Source of the DNA: Alphaproteobacteria bacterium UBA6062
GTDB taxonomy: Bacteria; Pseudomonadota; Alphaproteobacteria; Sneathiellales; Sneathiellaceae
Length of the DNA stretch: 12,166 bases
NCBI GenBank assembly: GCA_002428885.1
Contig: DIYE01000195.1
Span: 1-12,166 of the forward strand
Direction of reading: 5' to 3'
The notes under the pieces were generated by a model. The model saw nothing but the letters and a program-made list of their open reading frames with translations. It was not told where the DNA came from and ran no database searches. Within the stretch, counting starts at the first letter, position 1. Each line of letters starts with the position of its first letter. Made by a program: the position numbers and the translations under genes. Shown piece by piece: positions 5,893 to 12,166 of this stretch.

Positions 5893-7062
5893 ATGACAGA
5901 AGAATTGCGTCCGGAGAGACGCCCTAACTCTCCCTTGTTTTCATCCGGCCCCTGCGCCAAGCGCCCCGGATGGTCTCCCGAAAATCTCAGAAATGCGTTT
6001 CTTGGCCGGTCTCACCGGGCTACCGAAGGTAAGGCACGTCTGAAAGCTGTGATCGATGAACATCGTGCCCTGCTGAATATCCCGGATGATTACCGGATCG
6101 GTATTGTACCGGGCTCCGACACAGGTGCCGTGGAAATGGCGCTCTGGTCTCTGCTTGGCGCTCGCCCGTCAACAATCCTGGCTTGGGAAAGCTTTGGCTC
6201 CGGCTGGGCGACAGATGTTGTTAAACAGTTGAAACTCGCGGATGCCGAGGTGGTTAACGCCGGTTATGGCGAATTGCCGGACCTTAGTGCGGTGGACTGG
6301 AAACGGGATGTTGTCTTTACCTGGAACGGTACGACATCTGGTGTTCGGGTGCCGAACGGTGACTGGATTGCCGATGACCGGGAAGGTCTTGCGATTTGTG
6401 ATGCCACCTCCGCCGTTTTCGCCATGGAAATGCCCTGGGAAAAGCTGGATGTGGTGACCTGGTCCTGGCAGAAAGTCCTCGGCAGTGAGGCCGCCCACGG
6501 TATGCTGGTCCTTAGCCCTCGTGCTGTTGAGCGGCTGGAAAGCTACACACCGGCCTGGCCGCTGCCAAAAGTGTTCCGCATGACTAAAGGCGGTAAGCTG
6601 ATTGAAGGCATTTTCCGGGGTGAAACCATCAACACGCCGTCCATGCTGGCGGTTGAAGATGTGCTTGATGCTCTTGCCTGGGCAAAATCCATCGGCGGCG
6701 AAAAAGGGATGATTGCCCGGACCGCAGCCAATGCAAAAGTGATTTCCGATTTCGTAGCAAAATCCGACTGGCTTGATTACCTGGCGGCGGATGAAGAGAT
6801 CCGCAGCCCGAGTTCTGTTTGCCTGAAAATCACGGATCGCTGGTTTACCGCCCTCTCTGATGAGGATCAGGCCAAGGCGGCGAAGCAACTGATTTCCATC
6901 CTGGCAAAAGAAGAAGCTGCGCTGGATATCGGTGCTTACCGGGATGCTCCGGCCGGTCTTCGGATTTGGGCCGGGGCGACGGTTGAAGCCGATGACCTTG
7001 CGGCCCTGATGCCCTGGCTGGACTGGGGCTATGCCGAGCTTAAGAAAAATTTCCAGAACTGA
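5893..7062 (+). CDS. serC: Phosphoserine aminotransferase (alphaproteobacterial type)
   Basis: SerC converts 3-phosphohydroxypyruvate and glutamate to phosphoserine and 2-oxoglutarate. The 389 residues from ATG 5893 fit the alphaproteobacterial/Methanosarcina-type SerC subfamily. Its signature start is RPNSPLFSSGPCAKRPGWS (residues 10-28), then GRSHRATEGK (38-47), GIVPGSDTGAVEMALW (70-85), the cofactor-stacking Trp100 in AWESFG, Asp170 in AICDATSA, and the PLP lysine Lys194 in VTWSWQKVLGSEAAHG. The frame stays open back to TTG 5806, but that lies in the promoter. ATG 5893 follows the family's N-terminus, with GGAAGG (5874-5879) 13 nt upstream, an unusually long spacing that the leader hairpin would shorten. 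serA begins 27 nt downstream and is co-transcribed. Expression is probably controlled through the leader. Confidence 0.96.
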   Translation: MTEELRPERRPNSPLFSSGPCAKRPGWSPENLRNAFLGRSHRATEGKARLKAVIDEHRALLNIPDDYRIGIVPGSDTGAVEMALWSLLGARPSTILAWESFGSGWATDVVKQLKLADAEVVNAGYGELPDLSAVDWKRDVVFTWNGTTSGVRVPNGDWIADDREGLAICDATSAVFAMEMPWEKLDVVTWSWQKVLGSEAAHGMLVLSPRAVERLESYTPAWPLPKVFRMTKGGKLIEGIFRGETINTPSMLAVEDVLDALAWAKSIGGEKGMIARTAANAKVISDFVAKSDWLDYLAADEEIRSPSSVCLKITDRWFTALSDEDQAKAAKQLISILAKEEAALDIGAYRDAPAGLRIWAGATVEADDLAALMPWLDWGYAELKKNFQN

Positions 7063-7089
7063 TACATCGTCCAAAAAAGGAACAATACG

Positions 7090-8667
7090 ATGGTTAAAGT
7101 CCTTATCTCTGACAAGATGAGCCCTAAAGCTGCGGAAATTTTTCGCGAGCGGGGCGTAGACGTTGATGAAAAGCCGGGTATGTCCCCGGAAGAACTGAAA
7201 GCTTGCATTGGTGATTATGATGGACTGGCGGTTCGGTCCGCCACCAAGGCAACAGAGGAAATCATTGCTGCCGCCACCAACCTGAAAGTGATTGGCCGGG
7301 CCGGTATCGGTGTTGATAATGTGGATATCGCTGCCGCTACGGCAGCCGGTGTCTGTGTTATGAACACGCCTTTCGGTAATGCCATTACAACGGCTGAACA
7401 TGCCATTGCCATGATGTTTTCCCTGTCCCGGCATATTCCGGCGGCCAACGAGTCCACCCAGGCCGGCAAATGGGAAAAATCCAAATTCATGGGCGTTGAG
7501 CTTTATGGCAAGGTGCTCGGTATTATCGGTTGCGGCAATATCGGTTCTATTGTTGCTGACCGGGCTGTTGGACTGAAAATGAAAGTGGCGGCATATGATC
7601 CGTTCCTGTCTCCGGAGCGAGCCGTTGAGCTTGGTGTTGAAAAAGTCGAACTGGATGAGCTGTTTGCCCGCGCCGATTATATTTCCCTGCACACACCGAT
7701 TACCGACGGTACTCGCAACATCATTAATGGCGACAATATTGCCAAGATGAAAGATGGTGTCCGGATCATCAATTGTGCTCGTGGCGGCCTGGTGGTTGAA
7801 GACGATCTGAAGGCGGCGCTGGAAAGCGGAAAAGTCGCCGGTGCAGCTGTCGATGTATATGCAGAAGAACCGGCAACAGAGAATGTTCTGTTCGGTTTGG
7901 ATAATGTGGTTTGTACGCCGCATCTGGGTGCGTCTACCAATGAGGCACAGGTTAATGTGGCCATTCAGGTAGCGGAACAGATGGCGGACTATCTGCTGGT
8001 CGGTTCAGTGACCAATGCGCTGAACATGCCGTCCGTCACAGCCGAAGAAGCACCGAAGCTTAAACCCTATATGGATCTTGCCAAACAGCTTGGCAGTTTT
8101 GCGGGTCAGGTCACGGAAAGCGGTCTTAAAAAAGTTCATGTGGAATATGAAGGGCAGGCAGCTAGCCTGAATATCAAGCCGCTGACCTCCATCATCCTGC
8201 AAGGATTGCTGGGACCGCTTCTCGACAGCGTCAATATGGTCAACGCACCTGTGGTTGCAAAGGAACGCGGCATTGATGTCATGGAAAGCATCAATGACAA
8301 GGCGGATGACTATCAGACACTGATCCGGGTGACGGTAACGACAGAGCAGCGCAGCCGGGATATCGCAGGTACGCTCTATGGCGATAACAGCCCGCGCATA
8401 GTCAATATCAAGGGTATCAACATGGAGGCTGAGCTTGGTCCGCATATGCTTTATGTGACCAACCAGGATAAACCGGGCTTTATTGGTTCACTGGGAACCC
8501 TGTTGGGTGGTGCCGATGTCAATATTGCGACTTTCCACCTCGGTCGTGATGCGGCGGCCGGTGAAGCTATCGCCTTGATCGAAATAGATTCGGAACTGAC
8601 ACCGGAAACCCTGCAGCAGGTTCAGTCTCTGCCGCATGTGGCCCAGGTTAAAGCACTGAATTTCTGA
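7090..8667 (+). CDS. serA: D-3-phosphoglycerate dehydrogenase, long form with ASB and ACT domains
   Basis: SerA oxidises 3-phosphoglycerate to 3-phosphohydroxypyruvate with NAD, the entry step of serine synthesis and the substrate supply for SerC. The 525 residues are the full length of the long form. The substrate-binding part holds GRAGIGVDNVDI (69-80) and the nucleotide loop GCGNIG is at 147-152. The catalytic Arg231 lies in NCARGGLV, Glu260 in DVYAEEP and His278 in TPHLGAST. Residues ~320-450 form the allosteric-substrate-binding-like domain, and ~455-525 an ACT domain (NQDKPGFIGSLGTLLGGADVN), consistent with serine feedback inhibition in some relatives. The start ATG 7090 has AGGAA 7 nt upstream. 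It is the second gene of the serC operon and is closed by the terminator at 8708-8745. Confidence 0.98.
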   Translation: MVKVLISDKMSPKAAEIFRERGVDVDEKPGMSPEELKACIGDYDGLAVRSATKATEEIIAAATNLKVIGRAGIGVDNVDIAAATAAGVCVMNTPFGNAITTAEHAIAMMFSLSRHIPAANESTQAGKWEKSKFMGVELYGKVLGIIGCGNIGSIVADRAVGLKMKVAAYDPFLSPERAVELGVEKVELDELFARADYISLHTPITDGTRNIINGDNIAKMKDGVRIINCARGGLVVEDDLKAALESGKVAGAAVDVYAEEPATENVLFGLDNVVCTPHLGASTNEAQVNVAIQVAEQMADYLLVGSVTNALNMPSVTAEEAPKLKPYMDLAKQLGSFAGQVTESGLKKVHVEYEGQAASLNIKPLTSIILQGLLGPLLDSVNMVNAPVVAKERGIDVMESINDKADDYQTLIRVTVTTEQRSRDIAGTLYGDNSPRIVNIKGINMEAELGPHMLYVTNQDKPGFIGSLGTLLGGADVNIATFHLGRDAAAGEAIALIEIDSELTPETLQQVQSLPHVAQVKALNF

Positions 8668-8707
8668 CAAAGAACCCTGTTTTTGGGGAAAGCTTAGAAG
8701 TAAGTAG

Positions 8708-8745
8708 GAAGCGGCACTCTAAAAAGTGCCGCTTCTTTATTGTTC
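8708..8745 (+). terminator. Intrinsic terminator of serC-serA
   Basis: GAAGCGGCACT (8708-8718) and AGTGCCGCTTC (8725-8735) form a perfect 11-bp stem around the 6-nt loop CTAAAA, followed by TTTATTGTT. The stem is strong and the T-tract moderate. It lies 40 nt after the serA stop. Confidence 0.9.
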
Positions 8746-8748
8746 TTG

Positions 8749-8778
8749 TTGGCACAAACACCCAAAATGTGCTTTATA
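8749..8778 (+). promoter_or_regulatory. Candidate promoter of hisZ-purA
   Basis: TTGGCA (8749-8754) and TTTATA (8773-8778) are separated by 18 bp, directly after the serA terminator. Initiation about 7 nt further on would fall at 8785, almost on the hisZ start, implying a leaderless or near-leaderless mRNA. The match is moderate. Confidence 0.4.
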
Positions 8779-8788
8779 GGCGCATGTG

Positions 8789-9928
8789 ATGAACAATTAT
8801 TCTGAAAAAGGGCTGTTGCCGGCCGGACTGGCCGACATGCTACCGCCCGCTGCTGCTGCAGAAGCTGACGTAAGTGAAACCCTGATGAAGGTTTTCACCG
8901 CTAACGGCTACCAAAGAGTTAAACCTCCGCTCATCGAATTTGAAGAACATCTGCTGGAAGGGGCCGGTGAGGCACTTTCTTCGAAGATGTTCCGTGTTAT
9001 GGATCCGGTCTCACATCGGATGATGGGAATTCGGACAGATATGACGTTGCAGGTCGCCCGGGTCGCGACAACCCGGATGAAGCAGGATCAGCGTCCGTTA
9101 CGTCTTTCCTATGCAGGACAGGTTCTACGGGTTTATGGCAGCCAGTTGCGGCCGGAACGGCAATTTACCCAGGCTGGCGTCGAGCTGATTGGCGTATCTG
9201 AAATTACAGCAGATGCCGAGCTGATCCTGTTGGCGGCAGAGGCCCTGGATGCCCTTGACATCAGGGATTGTTCCGTTGATCTGACGTTGCCGACCCTCTT
9301 ACCAACCATCTGTGAAGAACTTGACATTGACGCCGAGTTGGCGACAAAAGCCAGGGAAGCGCTGGACCACAAGGATGCTGCGGTTCTCGGGCAGTTTGGA
9401 GATATCCTGTCGCCTGTTTTGAATGCATTGTTGCAGGCCGCGGGACCGGCCGATCAGGCTTTGCAGAGACTAAAGGAACTCAAGCTTCCGAAGCAATCCG
9501 CCGGACAGATTGCTGATCTTGAAACCCTTGTCGGCTATTTAAAAGAGGCGGCACCTGATCTGGCTTTGACGATTGATCCGGGTGAATATCGGGGCTTTGA
9601 ATATCAGACCGGTCTCAGCTTTACTTTGTTTGCCCGAAATGTGCGCGGCGAATTGGGGCGAGGGGGTCGTTATCATCTTGTTGACGGAGAGACGGCAACA
9701 GGGTTCACCCTGTTCCTCGATAGTTTGATGCGGGCTGTTCCTGCGGGACAAGCACCTCGGAAAATTTATCTTCCTGTTGGAACCAATCGTTCTCGTGCGC
9801 AACATTTGCGCCGGGAAGGCTGGATTACGATTGCCGGACTGGCTGACGGCCCTTCCGATGAAGAAGAGGCACAGCGCCTCGGTTGCACCCATCTCCTGAG
9901 CGGGGATGATATCAGAGAACTGAGCTGA
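8789..9928 (+). CDS. hisZ: ATP phosphoribosyltransferase regulatory subunit HisZ
   Basis: HisZ is a histidyl-tRNA-synthetase paralogue without aminoacylation activity. It forms a complex with short-form HisG and is needed for the first step of histidine synthesis and its feedback control. The 379 residues fit the family. Visible are GLLPAGLADMLPP at the N-terminus, FEEHLLEGAGEALSSKMFRVMDP, the class II motif-2-like GQVLRVYGSQLRPERQFTQAGVELIG, and GFEYQTGLSFTLFA with GELGRGGRY, the HisZ version of the C-terminal catalytic-core motifs. There is no anticodon-binding domain, which separates it from HisS. The start is ATG 8789, with AGG 8 nt upstream; a GTG directly precedes it at 8786. An out-of-frame ATG-TGA overlaps the start. 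hisG is not in the window. purA follows after 37 nt, a pairing often seen in alphaproteobacteria. Confidence 0.94.
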   Translation: MNNYSEKGLLPAGLADMLPPAAAAEADVSETLMKVFTANGYQRVKPPLIEFEEHLLEGAGEALSSKMFRVMDPVSHRMMGIRTDMTLQVARVATTRMKQDQRPLRLSYAGQVLRVYGSQLRPERQFTQAGVELIGVSEITADAELILLAAEALDALDIRDCSVDLTLPTLLPTICEELDIDAELATKAREALDHKDAAVLGQFGDILSPVLNALLQAAGPADQALQRLKELKLPKQSAGQIADLETLVGYLKEAAPDLALTIDPGEYRGFEYQTGLSFTLFARNVRGELGRGGRYHLVDGETATGFTLFLDSLMRAVPAGQAPRKIYLPVGTNRSRAQHLRREGWITIAGLADGPSDEEEAQRLGCTHLLSGDDIRELS

Positions 9929-9965
9929 TCAATCAGTAACAAATAGCTCTAAGGACATAGAAATC

Positions 9966-11258
9966 ATGGCGAATGTAGCAGTTGTCGGATCCCAGTGGGG
10001 GGATGAAGGCAAAGGGAAAATTGTGGACTGGCTGTCTGAACGCGCTGACGTTGTTGTCCGTTTTCAGGGGGGACATAATGCCGGCCATACACTGGTTATC
10101 GACGGCACAGTTTATAAGCTGAGCCTGTTGCCGTCCGGTATTGTGCGAGGCGGAAAAACCTCCATTATCGGGAACGGTGTTGTGATCGACCCCTGGGCTC
10201 TTAAACAGGAAATCGCCACTCTGCGCGGGCAAGGGGTGACGGTTGATCGCGACAGTCTCAAGATTGCAGAAAATGCCACCATTATTCTGCCGTTGCATGG
10301 AGAGCTTGACGCTCTTCGGGAAGATAACACAGCGGCGGTTAAGATCGGAACGACCCGTCGGGGGATCGGACCGGCCTATGAAGATAAGGTAGCCCGCCGG
10401 GCCATCCGTGTCAGTGACCTTGCAGATGAAGGTCTTCTCAAAGATAAAATTGCGACCCTTCTGTTGCATCACAACGCGCTTCGCAAAGGATTGGGCGCGG
10501 AGCCGGTTGATGGTGATAAGTTACTTGCTGATCTTCTTGAGATCGCTCCGGAAGTGCTGGAATTTTCCGATATTGTCTGGCGTCGGCTTGATGAAGCCCG
10601 TAAACAGCGTAAACTCATCCTGTTCGAAGGAGCACAGGGCACTATGCTGGATAATGACCATGGCACCTATCCCTTTGTAACTTCTTCCAATACTCTCGCC
10701 GGACAGGCGGCTGTCGGCAGTGGTGTTGGTCCCGGAGCTGTCAGTTATGTCCTCGGCATTACAAAAGCCTATACCACCCGGGTTGGGGAAGGGCCTTTCC
10801 CGACAGAACTGCTGAACGAGATCGGGCAGGGACTGGGTGAGCGCGGCCATGAATTTGGCGTTGTGACGGGCCGGAAACGCCGTTGCGGCTGGTTCGATGC
10901 TGTTATGGTCCGCCAGGCTATCAAAACAGGCGGCATCACCGGTATTGCGCTGACCAAGCTGGATGTACTGGATGGGATGGACGAGCTAAAAGTTTGCGTT
11001 GGATATCGCCTCGGTGATGAGACCCTGGATTATTTCCCGTCGAACATGGCTGATCAGGCGAAGGTTGAGCCCATTTTTGAGACGCTGGAGGGCTGGAAAG
11101 ACAGTACTTTTGGAGCACGGAGCTGGGATGATTTGCCGGCCTCCGCAGTTAAGTATATCCGCCGTGTTGAAGAATTGATCGAGGCGCCGATTGCCCTGGT
11201 TTCAACCAGTCCGGAACGGGAAGATACTATTCTGGTTAGGGATCCGTTTGCAGATTGA
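9966..11258 (+). CDS. purA: Adenylosuccinate synthetase
   Basis: PurA joins IMP and aspartate using GTP to give adenylosuccinate, the committed step to AMP. The 430-residue length is normal. The GTP-binding loop GDEGKGK is at 12-18, with Asp13 as the general base, and GGHNAGHT is at 35-42, with His41 as the catalytic acid. Then come GTTRRGIGPAYEDK (IMP loop), FEGAQGTMLDNDHGTYPFVTSSN, VTGRKRRCGWFDA and the C-terminal guanine-recognition STSPERED. The start ATG 9966 has AAGGA about 10 nt upstream. It follows hisZ in the same transcription unit and ends before a strong terminator. No PurR-like operator was recognised in the 37-nt gap. Confidence 0.98.
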   Translation: MANVAVVGSQWGDEGKGKIVDWLSERADVVVRFQGGHNAGHTLVIDGTVYKLSLLPSGIVRGGKTSIIGNGVVIDPWALKQEIATLRGQGVTVDRDSLKIAENATIILPLHGELDALREDNTAAVKIGTTRRGIGPAYEDKVARRAIRVSDLADEGLLKDKIATLLLHHNALRKGLGAEPVDGDKLLADLLEIAPEVLEFSDIVWRRLDEARKQRKLILFEGAQGTMLDNDHGTYPFVTSSNTLAGQAAVGSGVGPGAVSYVLGITKAYTTRVGEGPFPTELLNEIGQGLGERGHEFGVVTGRKRRCGWFDAVMVRQAIKTGGITGIALTKLDVLDGMDELKVCVGYRLGDETLDYFPSNMADQAKVEPIFETLEGWKDSTFGARSWDDLPASAVKYIRRVEELIEAPIALVSTSPEREDTILVRDPFAD

Positions 11259-11283
11259 TTTCTTTGTCCATATGGAATGCGGG

Positions 11284-11310
11284 GCGGAGCTTTCGGGCTC
11301 CGCTTTTTTT
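11284..11310 (+). terminator. Intrinsic terminator of hisZ-purA
   Basis: GCGGAGC (11284-11290) and GCTCCGC (11297-11303) form a 7-bp G+C-rich stem with the loop TTTCGG, followed by seven T (11304-11310). This is a textbook rho-independent terminator 25 nt after the purA stop. Confidence 0.93.
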
Positions 11311-11380
11311 ATGAAATATACCCTGCTCGGCGCGAAATAGGAGAATACCTCTTTTCATTTAACCTCATTTTAACAAGAAG

Positions 11381-11397
11381 ACGCCATTTTGAGGCGT
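11381..11397. repeat. Short inverted repeat upstream of the pseudokinase gene
   Basis: ACGCC (11381-11385) and GGCGT (11393-11397) are complementary around the 7 bases ATTTTGA. The element is 26 nt before the start codon in an A+T-rich stretch, and TATATT follows at 11401. It could be an operator or a 5'-leader hairpin. No -35 box with correct spacing to TATATT was found. Confidence 0.3.
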
Positions 11398-11423
11398 AAG
11401 TATATTATTTGGTTATGTGATTT

Positions 11424-12166
11424 ATGGCTATAGCGCTAGAGGAAAATCAGGAGCAGGATGACCTGCAGAGAGCGCCGCTCGGCATCTTGCGGGATCGTTA
11501 CAAGATTTTGCTGAACTCGCCTCTTCCTCATATGGATAGTGGGGAAAATCGGGCCTATGCCGTTGAGGATCGTCAAAATTCAAGTGCCAAGCTTTATGCG
11601 GTTGTTTCTCATCCGGGGGTTCCTTATCGGGATGAATTGGCACAGCGCCTAACGTCCAAAAGTGCACCCGGAATGATGGAACTGCATTCTCATGGACTGG
11701 TAAATTTCGGCCCGCTTGACAGTCGCTACGTGTTTGTTTTTGACTTGCCCACCCATGGCCGGGCCTTTACGGATGAAAAAGGACCGCTGGGGGAACAGGA
11801 AGTTCTCGGCAAGATCGTTCCGCGAATACTGGATACCATTATCGATTTCGCCGCCCGGGGTGAAAGTCACCGGGGGATTAGAGCGGATAACATCTATTAT
11901 ATGGATGATGATCGGTTAGGTCTGGTGCTGGGCGAGTGTGTTACGAACCCGCCTGGCGCTCTTCAGCCCGCCATATATGAGCCTCTTGAAAGCGCCAACT
12001 CCATGCCGTACGGGCGAGGAGATGCCAATATTATGGCGGATATCTACGCGCTGGGCGTTTTGATCGTCCATTTGTTGGGCGGCGTTCTTCCTGGAGAAGG
12101 ACGGTCTTCGACTGAACTATATGCTGCGAAATTGCAGCAGGGGTCTTACGCGGTTCTGGTGCCAAA
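11424..12166 (+). CDS. Protein-kinase-like protein, probable pseudokinase (3' end outside window)
   Basis: An open frame runs from ATG 11424 to the window end, 247 codons without a stop. The fold is recognised from HRGIRADNIYY (149-159), aligned to the kinase catalytic loop HRDLKPxN, and from MADIYALGVLIVHLLGG (204-220), aligned to subdomain IX SDIYSLGV.LYELLTG. The catalytic Asp is Gly151, the loop Lys is Arg153 and Asn156 is kept. The DFG position reads LGE (169-171). The N-lobe shows no glycine-rich loop, and the VAIK region reads YAVVSHP without lysine. ATP phosphotransfer is therefore unlikely and a scaffold or regulatory role more likely, which is inference. No signal peptide or membrane segment is seen in the visible part. 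The Shine-Dalgarno is weak. It follows the purA terminator, so it is a separate transcription unit. Confidence 0.75.
   Translation, partial: MAIALEENQEQDDLQRAPLGILRDRYKILLNSPLPHMDSGENRAYAVEDRQNSSAKLYAVVSHPGVPYRDELAQRLTSKSAPGMMELHSHGLVNFGPLDSRYVFVFDLPTHGRAFTDEKGPLGEQEVLGKIVPRILDTIIDFAARGESHRGIRADNIYYMDDDRLGLVLGECVTNPPGALQPAIYEPLESANSMPYGRGDANIMADIYALGVLIVHLLGGVLPGEGRSSTELYAAKLQQGSYAVLVP

Noticed and set aside
6169..7923. Long open frame (584 codons) on the minus strand opposite serC and serA
   Set aside because: It runs antisense across two clearly conserved genes, carries no recognisable domain and is rich in His, Asn, Arg and Gly in the manner of a shadow frame created by codon bias.
9922..9942. 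CTGAT/ATCAG inverted repeat at the hisZ stop, before purA
   Set aside because: Five-bp arms with a 2-base centre overlapping the stop codon; no T-run and no known purine operator match.

Overview
The window looks like chromosomal DNA from an alphaproteobacterium, probably Rhodospirillales-like. The base composition is moderate (roughly 50-55% G+C by eye). The evidence is the alphaproteobacterial-type SerC placed directly before a long SerA, a HisZ followed at once by PurA, and glmM followed by thiD. The genus is not determined. There is no rRNA, tRNA, CRISPR array, insertion sequence or phage gene, and no stretch over 300 bases without a gene.

Layout. (1) 2-1426, plus strand: the 3' part of glmM (peptidoglycan and LPS precursor synthesis) and thiD (thiamine pyrimidine kinase) in one transcription unit. 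(2) 1428-5685, minus strand: an accessory block. In its own reading direction it runs DUF1203 protein, a 24-nt hairpin over a ribosome binding site, two tandem class V PLP enzymes, then a Pro/Gln-rich small protein and an HExxH putative metalloprotease. The last two lie in one reading frame, separated by a single TGA. (3) 5806-8745, plus strand: a strong sigma-70-like promoter, a structured leader, serC, serA and an intrinsic terminator. SerA and SerC catalyse the first two steps of serine synthesis. (4) 8789-11310, plus strand: hisZ (regulatory subunit of the first histidine enzyme) and purA (first committed AMP step), closed by a strong terminator. (5) 11424 to the window end, plus strand: the N-terminal 247 residues of a protein-kinase-fold protein that lacks the catalytic residues.

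The plus-strand genes are housekeeping biosynthesis. The less-explained material is the serC leader, which can fold as an H-type pseudoknot followed by a hairpin presenting the Shine-Dalgarno sequence; the hairpin that occludes the ribosome binding site of the first PLP enzyme; the uncharacterised PLP enzyme pair; the TGA-separated gene pair; and the pseudokinase.
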